Assembly: GCF_008520305.1 (NCBI RefSeq)
Contig: NZ_ML703254.1
Location: 102,482-166,481 of the forward strand
DNA: 64,000 bases
Origin: Mesorhizobium sp. SARCC-RB16n
GTDB taxonomy: Bacteria; Pseudomonadota; Alphaproteobacteria; Rhizobiales; Rhizobiaceae
Direction: 5' to 3'
Each line of letters begins with the position of its first letter. Positions within the stretch are counted from its first letter, which is position 1. Both the position numbers and the translations under genes were made by a program. Below are positions 33,006-41,642 of the stretch, piece after piece. Under the pieces are notes generated by a model. That model saw nothing but the letters and a program-made list of their open reading frames with translations, made no database searches and had not been told where the DNA came from.

Positions 33006-34052
33006 ATGCGACAAACAAAAAAAGCGCAAAGGGCAAAGACGGTGCTCGTCGCTGGTGGCGCGGGCTTCCTCGGTTCGCATCTTTGCGAAGCATTGTTACG
33101 CGATGGCTGGCGCGTGATCTGCGCCGACAATTTTCTTACCGGTCGCATGGAGAACCTCAACGCGATCATGGACCAGCCGGGTTTCCGGTTGATCGAGCAG
33201 GATATCTGCCGGCCATTGGACCTTGGTGAGCCAGTGGACCGCATCTTCAACCTGGCATGCGCCGCCTCGCCTCCGCGATACCAGGCCGATCCGATCCACA
33301 CCACGCGAACCTGCGTCATCGGAACGTTGAACCTGCTCGAACTCGCCGCCCGGTACGATGCCCGATTGCTGCAGGCCTCCACGAGTGAAGTGTATGGCGA
33401 TCCGGAACAACATCCGCAGAGGGAGGATTACGTCGGGCACGTGAACTGCACCGGCCCGCGCGCCTGCTACGACGAGGGCAAGCGCACCGCCGAAACACTT
33501 TGCTTCGACTATCTGAGAGCCGGCAAGGCCGACGTTCGCGTCGCGCGTATCTTCAACACCTACGGGCCGAGAATGGACCCGGCGGACGGTCGCATCGTAT
33601 CGAACCTGATCATGCAGGCCCTTGAGAGACGCCCCCTGACGATCTTCGGTGACGGCCTGCAGACGCGATCTTTCTGCTACGTCTCCGATCTGATCGGTGG
33701 ATTGATGCGTCTGATGGATATCGATCCCAATCCGGGCAAGCCGATCAATCTGGGCAATCCTGGAGAATTCACCATCATGCGACTGGCGGCATTGGTGAAG
33801 GCGATGACCGGCACCAAATCGGAGATGACGTTTCTGCCGCTGCCGCAAGACGATCCTCGACGCCGGCAGCCAGACATCTCGCGCGCAAAAGCGCTTCTCG
33901 GCTGGGTGCCGAGAGTGCCTCTCAACGAGGGGCTCGCGCAGACGATCGACTATTTCGCGTCGCTTGAGGGCGGACCGATCGGCGGTGAAATAGCAGGTCG
34001 CGCCACAAGGGCGATGCCCACGTCAGGCGGGCTGCAGAACCTCCCTGCCTGA
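33006..34052 (+). CDS. UDP-glucuronate decarboxylase-like SDR
   Basis: A 348-residue extended SDR of the UXS type: VAGGAGFLGSHLCE, then NLACAASPPRYQADPIHT and the long motif ending ARIFNTYGPRMDP. UXS enzymes convert UDP-glucuronate to UDP-xylose, so a pentose in the glycan is suggested. ATG 33006 has AGGAG 9 nt upstream; ATG 32979, overlapping the previous stop, is an alternative. The catalytic Tyr/Lys pair appears as CYDEGKRTAE. Confidence 0.86.
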   Translation: MRQTKKAQRAKTVLVAGGAGFLGSHLCEALLRDGWRVICADNFLTGRMENLNAIMDQPGFRLIEQDICRPLDLGEPVDRIFNLACAASPPRYQADPIHTTRTCVIGTLNLLELAARYDARLLQASTSEVYGDPEQHPQREDYVGHVNCTGPRACYDEGKRTAETLCFDYLRAGKADVRVARIFNTYGPRMDPADGRIVSNLIMQALERRPLTIFGDGLQTRSFCYVSDLIGGLMRLMDIDPNPGKPINLGNPGEFTIMRLAALVKAMTGTKSEMTFLPLPQDDPRRRQPDISRAKALLGWVPRVPLNEGLAQTIDYFASLEGGPIGGEIAGRATRAMPTSGGLQNLPA

Positions 34053-34122
34053 CGGCGGACCGCGGTCGTTTCGATATCCTGCGAAACATCCGCTCAGGCT
34101 TTCAGACATGGAGGACGTCCTC

Positions 34123-34308
34123 ATGCAACCCAAGCGATCCTCTGCCGATATCGACAAGATGGCGGAACGGGAGACGGCTGCCTATTTGCGGCGAGCCTCG
34201 ATCACCTATCTGGAGTGCTGCATCAGCCTGATGATGACGCATCTGCAGCGGGAAGAAGTGGTCACTATTCTCGAGCAGGAAGCAGACATGCTGCGAAGGC
34301 TGGATTGA
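34123..34308 (+). CDS. Small hypothetical protein
   Basis: A 61-residue helical protein (RASITYLECCISLMMTHLQR, then EADMLRRLD). GGAGGA 7 nt before ATG 34123 favours this start over ATG 34108. It follows the decarboxylase-like gene on the same strand and is the last gene before a convergent neighbour. The function is unknown. Confidence 0.6.
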   Translation: MQPKRSSADIDKMAERETAAYLRRASITYLECCISLMMTHLQREEVVTILEQEADMLRRLD

Positions 34309-34317
34309 TGGGCACTG

Positions 34318-36060
34318 TCATGCCCCGGCCTTGTCCAGGAACCGTCTCAGTCCTGCCTGGTACCGGTTTGCCGTCTTCGTCAGCCTTGCTTTCTCCCCTC
34401 CACTCTCGGCTTGGGCAGCCAAGCTCCACAGCCCGAGCTGGAAGGCCAGGTAGCAAGGTTCGAAATAGCCGATAAGTCCGGCGTCGACGCGGTCAGGCAT
34501 ACCGCCGATCAAGGTCGCCGCTTCGCTCTCCGACAAACCATATTCGGCGCAGGTGCCGGCAATGTCCCATTCTATCGGCTGGCAGCCGATCAGATCGTGT
34601 CCTCGGCAGTGGTCGACAGCATCCGTCTTGATCAGCGCGCCATCGGAACCTACCAGAAACTCCCAAGGGTGAAGCCTGCCGTCGATCTCGACCCGTTCCA
34701 GCACCTGCGGGGGCGTCGGCTTCGAGAACCAGGTTCGCAGCCTCGCCGCCTGGTTTTCGCCCAAAGCCTCGGATGCATTGTGAACGGCCATCCGCGCGAG
34801 AGCGGACAATGATGCACCCGGTTCGTGGGTTCGCAGATTGGTCGCACGCCAGGCCAGGTAGCGTGTGAGCTCCGCGACAAGTCTCTGTCTGGGCAGCGGC
34901 CGCTGATCCATCGTGGTGCCGTCGTTCCACCGCTCAACCAGGAAACCGTGGCAGAGGCCGACGACTTGCGATCCGAATCCGGCCTGATGCAACATCGTGG
35001 CGGCTCGTATCTTGCGCATCCCGGTTTCGCCGAGGCCAACAAACTTGACATACCAGCGATCTTGACCCGCGGAGGCAAGGAACTTTCGCCGCTCGGTACA
35101 GCGTGCGCTCGGTGGCCAGCGCCTGTCGTCGGTGTAATGAAAGGTCCGCCACGCGCCGCCAGATATTTCGGTCAAACGCAATTCCGGTCTGCCGACCGCC
35201 TCGGCCACCCAATCGCGCAGCGCTGGAATTCGCGTGCTTTCGGGGAAGGTGCGGTCAAACGTCAACGCCACATGTTTGCGGCAGCGTGCCCATGTCTCCC
35301 GAATGTCCTGCGACGCTTCGGCGCCCGGCTCGCCCGAATGGCTGGGGAACAGGTGAATGCAGCCCGTTTCGATCCCCAGGTCCCGCAGCCAGGTGACGAC
35401 TGCGTGGATCGAACTTCCCGACAGGCCGGGACCTTCGTCGACGACAGCGAAACGAGCCGACGGCTCGTTCCTCCAGGCATCGATCAACCGTGGATCGGCC
35501 TTGACGTGCCGACGGAAAGGATGGCCGATCGGACGCAGGCTGATCGGCGCCGGCGCACCGAGCGCGGCGGCCACCATGGCCGCAAGCCCCAGGCCGATGC
35601 TTCGGATGCCGATCACGCATGTGTTCGCATCAAGACCCGATCCCTGCGCCGCGCCCAGATAGCTCTCTGGATAAAGCGCATAATGCGCGTAACCCTCGGC
35701 AGATCCGGTCAAAACCTCTGCCTTGCAATCGAGAGCGGCCAGCATCTGGAGAAGTCGCGGGGCAATGTCACCGTCCACGCCGAAACCGCTTCGCCATGAC
35801 TTCGCCACCTCTGCCGCAAGCCCGACCAACAAGTTGGCGCCTTGCTGTTGCGACGGCGAATTGGTGTCGACGCCCCGGGCCTTGAAGTCGGCATCGGCGA
35901 GCCCCTGAACCAGTTCCGACACGCTGACGAACAGCCCGACCAACGCAGCATGGCGCTGGATGCCGCGAGACATACGACCGAGGCTTTGGGCCAGTTGGAT
36001 CGTTGCCTCTTGAAGCTGTTGCGCACTCTCGCTTCGCTTGTGGTCGCCGTAAACGATCAT
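34318..36060 (-). CDS. Phosphoribosyltransferase-like/aminoglycoside-kinase-like fusion
   Basis: A 580-residue protein that I do not recognise as a whole. Residues about 145-235 look like a type I PRTase, with a PRPP-loop-like motif FAVVDEGPGLSGSS (204-217). The C-terminal half resembles an APH/choline-kinase fold: YVKF (possible ATP-Lys339), DGRLHPWEFLV (460-470, catalytic-loop position) and LIKTDAVDH (477-485). It could phosphorylate or transfer a ribosyl-phosphate to a cluster intermediate. It lies inside the glycan cluster on the opposite strand and has a one-mismatch EcfG promoter (36091-36115). Confidence 0.6.
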   Translation of the reverse strand: MIVYGDHKRSESAQQLQEATIQLAQSLGRMSRGIQRHAALVGLFVSVSELVQGLADADFKARGVDTNSPSQQQGANLLVGLAAEVAKSWRSGFGVDGDIAPRLLQMLAALDCKAEVLTGSAEGYAHYALYPESYLGAAQGSGLDANTCVIGIRSIGLGLAAMVAAALGAPAPISLRPIGHPFRRHVKADPRLIDAWRNEPSARFAVVDEGPGLSGSSIHAVVTWLRDLGIETGCIHLFPSHSGEPGAEASQDIRETWARCRKHVALTFDRTFPESTRIPALRDWVAEAVGRPELRLTEISGGAWRTFHYTDDRRWPPSARCTERRKFLASAGQDRWYVKFVGLGETGMRKIRAATMLHQAGFGSQVVGLCHGFLVERWNDGTTMDQRPLPRQRLVAELTRYLAWRATNLRTHEPGASLSALARMAVHNASEALGENQAARLRTWFSKPTPPQVLERVEIDGRLHPWEFLVGSDGALIKTDAVDHCRGHDLIGCQPIEWDIAGTCAEYGLSESEAATLIGGMPDRVDAGLIGYFEPCYLAFQLGLWSLAAQAESGGEKARLTKTANRYQAGLRRFLDKAGA

Positions 36061-36090
36061 CTATCGATTCCCAATGCTTGCCGTGCAGCC

Positions 36091-36115
36091 AACGTGGCGG
36101 GTGCAGCTTCGATCC
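36091..36115 (-). promoter_or_regulatory. One-mismatch EcfG promoter of the PRTase-kinase gene
   Basis: The minus strand reads GGATC (36115-36111), 17 nt ending in C, GTT (36093-36091). Only the fourth base... of the -35 box region deviates from GGAAC, and the CGTT box is complete. It lies 30 nt before ATG 36060. Confidence 0.45.
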
Positions 36116-36167
36116 AGGCCGCCCCATGCAATCTCTCGGCCAGCCCCGCAATTTTTCGACGGCCAAA

Positions 36168-36192
36168 GGAACATTCCGGCACGGTGGCGGTT
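36168..36192 (+). promoter_or_regulatory. EcfG-type promoter of inositol-phosphate synthase gene
   Basis: GGAAC (36168-36172), 17 nt, GTT (36190-36192), 44 nt before GTG 36237. Confidence 0.8.
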
Positions 36193-36236
36193 CGGCGCAA
36201 GGAACTTACCTTTGAGCAGCATAGGACGGCAGTTTC

Positions 36237-37340
36237 GTGGGATCGAAAAAAGTTCGTGTTGGTATCGTCGGAGTCGGCAATTGCGCATCCTCCCTGGTGC
36301 AGGGCCTCTCCTATTATCGCCACGCAAAAAGCAACGAGCCGATCCCGGGGCTGATGCATGCCGACCTGGGTGGCTATCACGTCGACGACATCGAAATTGT
36401 CTGCGCGTTCGATGTCGCCAAAAGCAAGGTTGGCCGCGACGTCGCGGAGGCGATCTACGCCGCTCCGAACAACACCTTCCGCTTTGCCGAGGCACCGACG
36501 ACCGGCGTTCGCGTCGAACGTGGACCGACGCTTGACGGGATCGGCAAATATTTGCGCGACGAGATCGAAGAGGCACCCGAACCGGTTGCCAATGTCAGCG
36601 AGATCCTGCGCGACAGCGGAGCCGATGTGCTGGTGTCCTACTTGCCGGTGGGTTCGGAGGAGGCGACGCGCTTCTATGCCGAATGCGCGCTCGAGGCCGG
36701 CTGCGCCTTCGTCAATTGCATACCGGTTTTCATCGCCTCGCGTCCGGAATGGCGCCGGCGCTTCGAACAACGCGGGCTGCCGCTGGTCGGCGACGACATT
36801 AAGAGCCAGGTCGGCGCGACAATCGTGCACCGGCTGCTGGCCAATCTCTTTCGCGAGCGCGGCGTGCGCATCGATCGCACCTATCAGCTGAATTTCGGCG
36901 GCAACACCGATTTTCTCAACATGCTGGAACGCGAGCGGCTGGAATCGAAGAAGATCTCCAAGACGCAATCGGTGACCAGCCAGCTCGATGTTCCCCTCGA
37001 GCCGGGCAACATTCATGTCGGACCGAGCGATCATGTGCCTTGGCTCACCGACCGAAAATGGGCCTACATCCGCGTCGAAGGAACGACCTTCGGCGGCGTG
37101 CCGCTGAATGCTGAGCTCAAGCTGGAAGTGTGGGATTCGCCAAATTCAGCCGGCGTCGTAATCGACGCGGTGCGCTGCGCCAAGCTGGCGCTCGACCGCG
37201 GCATCGCCGGCGCGCTGACAGGCCCTTGCAGCTATTTCATGAAGTCGCCTCCCGAACAGTTCACCGACGCCGCGGCCCGACAGCGCACGCTCGCCTTCAT
37301 CGCCGGCAAGGACGATCCTTTGCTGGATGCCGCGGAATGA
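36237..37340 (+). CDS. ino1: myo-Inositol-1-phosphate synthase
   Basis: A 367-residue enzyme that converts glucose 6-phosphate to inositol 1-phosphate using NAD. Motifs: [13 protein letters not shown] (NAD binding), [13 protein letters not shown] (active site) and [16 protein letters not shown] (C-terminal). Its compact size matches the actinobacterial/archaeal type rather than the larger eukaryotic one. The start is GTG 36237. It overlaps the next gene by 4 nt and has its own EcfG promoter, which points to an inositol-containing product of the cluster. Confidence 0.92.
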   Translation: MGSKKVRVGIVGVGNCASSLVQGLSYYRHAKSNEPIPGLMHADLGGYHVDDIEIVCAFDVAKSKVGRDVAEAIYAAPNNTFRFAEAPTTGVRVERGPTLDGIGKYLRDEIEEAPEPVANVSEILRDSGADVLVSYLPVGSEEATRFYAECALEAGCAFVNCIPVFIASRPEWRRRFEQRGLPLVGDDIKSQVGATIVHRLLANLFRERGVRIDRTYQLNFGGNTDFLNMLERERLESKKISKTQSVTSQLDVPLEPGNIHVGPSDHVPWLTDRKWAYIRVEGTTFGGVPLNAELKLEVWDSPNSAGVVIDAVRCAKLALDRGIAGALTGPCSYFMKSPPEQFTDAAARQRTLAFIAGKDDPLLDAAE

Positions 37341-37933
37341 CGACGACATTCTTTTTGATCCGCCATGCGGCGCACGACAATGTCGGCTCCTATCTTGCCG
37401 GGCGCATGGCCGGTGTCTGCCTCGGCGAGGCCGGCAAGGCTCAAGCCGAGCACCTTGGAGGCCGCATGGCCCGAGAGACGATCGCGGCGATTCTATGCAG
37501 CCCGCGCGAGCGCACGCAGGAGACGGCGCTGCCAATCGCTCTCGCTTGCGGTGTCGGTGAAATCGCGATCTGCGCCGAACTCGACGAGATCGACTTCGGC
37601 GACTGGTCGGGCAAGACCTTCGATGAACTGAACGAGGACGCCGGTTGGCGTGCTTGGAACGACCAGCGGCAGGAGGCCAGGACGCCCAGCGGCGAGACCA
37701 TGCTGGATGTCCAGCAGCGCATCGTCTCGCTGATGAACCGCGTGCGCGAGCTGCATCAGCACCAATGCGTCGCCCTGATTAGCCACGCCGATGTGATCAA
37801 GGCCGCCGTCTGCAAGGTGCTTGGCTTACCAGTCGGCGAGTGCTTTCGCTTCGACATCGATCCCGCCTCGATCACGACGATCGCGTCGGGCGACTGGGGC
37901 TCAAAGCTTCTGCGATTGAATGAAGCTGCCTGA
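37337..37933 (+). CDS. Histidine phosphatase family protein
   Basis: A 198-residue phosphoglycerate-mutase-like phosphatase: FLIRHAAHD with the phospho-His, [10 protein letters not shown] with conserved Arg, and [11 protein letters not shown] with the second His. Translationally coupled to ino1, so it may remove phosphate from inositol phosphate or from a sugar phosphate made by the cluster. Confidence 0.87.
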   Translation: MTTTFFLIRHAAHDNVGSYLAGRMAGVCLGEAGKAQAEHLGGRMARETIAAILCSPRERTQETALPIALACGVGEIAICAELDEIDFGDWSGKTFDELNEDAGWRAWNDQRQEARTPSGETMLDVQQRIVSLMNRVRELHQHQCVALISHADVIKAAVCKVLGLPVGECFRFDIDPASITTIASGDWGSKLLRLNEAA

Positions 37934-37947
37934 CGAGGAAATTCCCG

Positions 37948-39048
37948 ATGCGGATGGTCATTTTCGGTCTCACCGTTACATCTTCATGGGGGAACGGCCA
38001 TGCCACGCTGTGGCGCGGGTTGATCCGCGCCCTCGCCCAGCTGGGCTGGTCCATCACCTTTTTCGAACGCGACACTCCCTATTATGCGGGGACCCGTGAT
38101 CTGGATCAGCTCGACGGCGGCAACGTCGTGATCTATCCGGACTGGGAGGACATCCGCCGCGTTGCCGAGCGGGCGATGTCGCAAGCGGATGTCGTCGTCG
38201 TCACCTCCTACTGCCCTGACGCCGTTGAGGCTTCGCGCCTGGCCCAGCAGGCAAGTCGCGGGCTGCGCGTCTTCTACGATCTCGATACTCCAGTCACGCT
38301 TGCCCGCGTCGAGCACGGTGAGCGCCCGCCCTATTTCGGGCCAGAGGGTCTTGCCGACTACGACCTCGTCCTGAGCTACACCGGCGGACCGGCGCTCGAG
38401 GCGCTGAAGACGGTGCTGAGCGCGCGCCGCGTGATGCCGCTCTACGGGCATGTCGATCCGGACCGGCACCGGCCGGCAGAGAAGCGAGCCGAATTCGCCG
38501 GTGATTTGTCCTATCTCGGGACCTATGCGGCGGATCGCCAGGCCGGCGTCGAAAAGCTGCTGGTCCGCCCGGCCGTGCGCCTGCCTGATCAGCGCTTCAT
38601 CATTGGCGGCGCACAATATCCGCAGGAATTCCCGTGGAGCGAGAACATCTTTTTCGTCAGGCATCTGCCGCCCGCCGATCATCCGGCGTTCTTCTCGTCG
38701 TCACGGCTGACGCTGAACGTCACCCGGGAAGCCATGGCACAAAAGGGCTGGTGCCCGTCGGGACGGCTCTTCGAAGCGGCCGCGTGTGGGGCTGCCATCG
38801 TCACCGACGCATGGCCAGGCCTCGCGGACTTCTTCGAACCCGGCCGCGAAGTCCTGCTTGCGCATGACACGGATGACGTGGTCGCCGCGCTGCAATTGCC
38901 GGAGCTCGAGCTCGACGGCATCCGAAGGCGTGCTCGCGAACGGGTCTTGAGCGAGCACACTTCCGCCAGGCGCGCAGCGGTTCTGGATAAAATTCTGGCC
39001 GATGCCTCGCAAAATCCGGTCGGCGAACCGATGAGGGAAGCAGTCTGA
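37948..39048 (+). CDS. CgeB-like glycosyltransferase 4
   Basis: A 366-residue GT-B-type paralogue (TVTSSWGNGHATLWRGLI start; VFYDLDTPVTLARV is the centre; GRLFEAAACGAAIVTDAWPG is the donor site). Close to copy 3. Overlaps the nucleotidyltransferase gene by one base. Confidence 0.84.
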   Translation: MRMVIFGLTVTSSWGNGHATLWRGLIRALAQLGWSITFFERDTPYYAGTRDLDQLDGGNVVIYPDWEDIRRVAERAMSQADVVVVTSYCPDAVEASRLAQQASRGLRVFYDLDTPVTLARVEHGERPPYFGPEGLADYDLVLSYTGGPALEALKTVLSARRVMPLYGHVDPDRHRPAEKRAEFAGDLSYLGTYAADRQAGVEKLLVRPAVRLPDQRFIIGGAQYPQEFPWSENIFFVRHLPPADHPAFFSSSRLTLNVTREAMAQKGWCPSGRLFEAAACGAAIVTDAWPGLADFFEPGREVLLAHDTDDVVAALQLPELELDGIRRRARERVLSEHTSARRAAVLDKILADASQNPVGEPMREAV

Positions 39049-39851
39049 TGTTGGGCATCGTGCCCGCTGCCGGACGTGGCAGCCGCATCCAACCGCTCGG
39101 CTTCTCGAAGGAGCTGCTGCCGGTTGGCAGCCGAATCGACGGCCAGACCGAACGTCCCTGCGCGGTAAGCGAGTATCTGGTGCGGCGCATGGTCCAGGCC
39201 GGCGTCGATAAGATTTGCTTCATCATCGGATCGGGCAAATCCGACATTCTCGAATACTATGCTGCCGGCTATGGTGAGGCGGCAGCGCTCTTTGTGGTGC
39301 AGCCCAACCCCGTCGGTCTCTGCGATGCGATTTTCCGGGCAGCGCCGCTCGTGGCGCCCGACGAGGTCGTCCTGGTCGGCCTCCCAGATACGATCTGGTT
39401 TCCCGAGGACGGGTTCTGTTATTTGCCTGACGATCAGCTTTCATTTCTACTCTTCCCGGTTGATCGCCCGGAATTCTTCGACGCCGTCGTCACCGAGGAT
39501 GACGAGCGCGTTATCGAAATCCAGGTCAAGCGACAGGATGCCTCCACGAACTGGGTTTGGGGCGCGTTCAAGATGCCCGGCCAGATCCTGCATCGGCTTG
39601 CGGTACTCTGGCGCGAGCGGGAAGGCCGTGACGAATACATCGGCACATTGATCAATGCCTACCTTGCGGCCGGCGGTGTGGCCTACGGTATTAAAGCAGG
39701 GTCCGCCTATGTCGATGTCGGCACTTTCAACGGCTATCGCACAGCCCTGCGGTTGCTTGAAAACGGCGTTCCATCCGCTCATCACCAGCCCCCAACGATA
39801 ATGCCCGGCGCGCATTCGCATGTACCCGTCGTTCCGGGCGAAGGAGCGTGA
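39048..39851 (+). CDS. Sugar nucleotidyltransferase (RmlA-like)
   Basis: A 267-residue GT-A-fold nucleotidyltransferase with the NTP-binding signature PAAGRGSRIQPLGFSKELLP and sugar-binding segments VLVGLPDTIWFP and VDVGTFNGYRTAL. It would activate a sugar 1-phosphate (or, less usually, inositol phosphate) for the cluster's transferases. Confidence 0.88.
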   Translation: MLGIVPAAGRGSRIQPLGFSKELLPVGSRIDGQTERPCAVSEYLVRRMVQAGVDKICFIIGSGKSDILEYYAAGYGEAAALFVVQPNPVGLCDAIFRAAPLVAPDEVVLVGLPDTIWFPEDGFCYLPDDQLSFLLFPVDRPEFFDAVVTEDDERVIEIQVKRQDASTNWVWGAFKMPGQILHRLAVLWREREGRDEYIGTLINAYLAAGGVAYGIKAGSAYVDVGTFNGYRTALRLLENGVPSAHHQPPTIMPGAHSHVPVVPGEGA

Positions 39852-39853
39852 CC

Positions 39854-40612
39854 ATGTTGCATTCCCATGCCGAAATCCGCCGGCGCATCGACGCGCTCGG
39901 CCCGTGGTTCCACAACATGGAACTGGCCGGCGTCGAAACCGCTCCCGACCACTTTCTCGGCAATTATCCACTGATCAAATGGCGCAAATTCGCCGATGCG
40001 ATACCCGCCGATCTGGCCGGCATGACTGTGCTGGATATCGGCTGCAATGCCGGTTTCTATTCGATCGAGATGAAACGGCGAGGGGCCGCCCGCGTTCTCG
40101 GCATCGATTTCGACGAGGCCTATCTGGCGCAAGCCCGCTTTGCCGCCGAGATCGCGGACTGCGAGATCGAATTCCAGAAACTGTCGGTCTACGACGTTGG
40201 TGCCCTGCGCGAGACATTCGATGTCGTGCTGTTCATGGGGGTGCTTTACCATCTGCGCCACCCCTTGCTCGCGCTCGATCTGATCCGTGAGCATGTCGCC
40301 GGTGACCTGATGATCTTTCAGTCCATGCAACGCGGCAGCAAGGATCTGCCCGAGCTGGAAGAGAACTATCATTTCTGGACGCATGACCTGTTCGACCGGC
40401 CGGAATTTCCCAAGCTGCATTTCATCGAACACCGCTATGCCGACGACCCGACCAACTGGTGGATCCCGAACCGGGCTTGCACCGAAGCAATGCTGCGCAG
40501 CGCGGGTTTCGAGATCGTTCTGCATCCCGAGCAGGAGGTCTATTTCTGCCGTGCTGCTGGCGACCCGGTCGGCGGCGCGATTTATCCGTCGAAAGGAAAG
40601 CTCCATGATTGA
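39854..40612 (+). CDS. SAM-dependent methyltransferase
   Basis: A 252-residue class I methyltransferase with SAM motif VLDIGCNAGFYSIEM, acidic motif GIDFDEAYL and MGVLYHLRHPL. It resembles a family I recall under an NCBI TIGR name that co-occurs with B12 radical SAM and CgeB-like genes. AAGGAG lies 7 nt before ATG 39854; GTG 39848 is an alternative. Likely O-methylation of the glycan. Confidence 0.86.
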   Translation: MLHSHAEIRRRIDALGPWFHNMELAGVETAPDHFLGNYPLIKWRKFADAIPADLAGMTVLDIGCNAGFYSIEMKRRGAARVLGIDFDEAYLAQARFAAEIADCEIEFQKLSVYDVGALRETFDVVLFMGVLYHLRHPLLALDLIREHVAGDLMIFQSMQRGSKDLPELEENYHFWTHDLFDRPEFPKLHFIEHRYADDPTNWWIPNRACTEAMLRSAGFEIVLHPEQEVYFCRAAGDPVGGAIYPSKGKLHD

Positions 40613-41537
40613 AGCCGCGATGATCTGGAACGAGCCCAACAACAAATCGCATTGGGACCCAGAGCTCGACCCCGATTGGAGCCGCTTTGCCAGGATGGCA
40701 GTCCTGTCGGCGGGCGCGATCGCTTCGGAGAACCCGGCTCTGACAAAAGTGCTTGGCGGCATTTCGCCGATAGACCCCGGCTTTATCACGCGCATGAAGG
40801 AATACGGCGTGCTGGACCATGTCGACGCCGTCGCGGTGCACGGCTTTCCTCTCGACTGGAACCTGTGGCAAATCCAGGAATGGCCGCAGAAGATCGGCGA
40901 GATCGCCACCGTTACCGACCTCCCCATATGGGTCAGCGAGGTCGGCGTATCGACCTTCGGGGCCGAGGAAATACAGGTCTGGGGACTCAAGCGAACGGCC
41001 GAATTGCTGCTCGGCAGTGCACCACGCATCCAGTGGTACAGCCTCTATGACCTTCCGCGTGAATGGGAAGCAACGACGCGGCATCGCGAAGCGGAGGGAT
41101 CCTCCTATTATCGTCACTTCCACATGGGGCTGCTGCGCCAGGACGGCACGCCGAAGCCGGCGCTCGAAGAATTCCTGCGCTACACACCCGCAATGGGGCT
41201 GGTGCAGTGGTTTCATTTCGAGGACCCGCGACTTGACGACGCCGTCGCCTGGATGAAGCGGCTCGGCGTCACCAACATGCGCACGGGCCTTTCCTGGGCC
41301 GACAGCTTCAGGCCGAATGCATTGAACTGGTTTGATCGACAGATGGAGGCACTCGCCGATTTCGATGTCACAGTCACTTTCTGCTTCACGCCTGAACATC
41401 GCGGAATGATGCCTCACCACACCAGCCCTCCACTGGTGCCCGAGGAATTCGCCGAGTTCTGTGCAGCGATGGTCCGCCGCTACGCGCCCGGTATGACGTC
41501 CACCTCGCTCCCGACCCAGCGGGCCTCGGCTGCGTGA
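40605..41537 (+). CDS. Glycosidase-like protein with swapped half-barrels
   Basis: A 310-residue protein resembling GH39/GH5-type TIM-barrel glycosidases. It begins with what is normally the second half: IWNEPN (acid/base Glu10) and WVSEVGVS (nucleophile Glu112). It then continues with a segment typical of the first half of a barrel (RLGVTNMRTGLSWADSF, then VTVTFCFTPEHRGMM and FCAAMVRRYAPG). Both catalytic Glu are present. The order suggests a circular permutation or a two-module protein. There is no signal peptide, so it acts in the cytoplasm. AAAGGAAAG precedes ATG 40605. Confidence 0.72.
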   Translation: MIEAAMIWNEPNNKSHWDPELDPDWSRFARMAVLSAGAIASENPALTKVLGGISPIDPGFITRMKEYGVLDHVDAVAVHGFPLDWNLWQIQEWPQKIGEIATVTDLPIWVSEVGVSTFGAEEIQVWGLKRTAELLLGSAPRIQWYSLYDLPREWEATTRHREAEGSSYYRHFHMGLLRQDGTPKPALEEFLRYTPAMGLVQWFHFEDPRLDDAVAWMKRLGVTNMRTGLSWADSFRPNALNWFDRQMEALADFDVTVTFCFTPEHRGMMPHHTSPPLVPEEFAEFCAAMVRRYAPGMTSTSLPTQRASAA

Positions 41538-41642
41538 GGCTTTGATGCGACCAGGTCCGCGATCATTGGATGCACCGGCCGGAGTGGAAGCTCACGGGCC
41601 CGCCGCCAATTCACTGCCTCTGGCACCGTGGCTCGGCCGGCC

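Noticed and set aside
36206-36230. A second GGAAC just before ino1
   Set aside because: The bases 17 nt downstream are AGG, so there is no -10 box; the match at 36168-36192 is used instead.
40422-41420. A 332-codon minus-strand frame
   Set aside because: Antisense to the glycosidase-like gene, composition unlike a protein.
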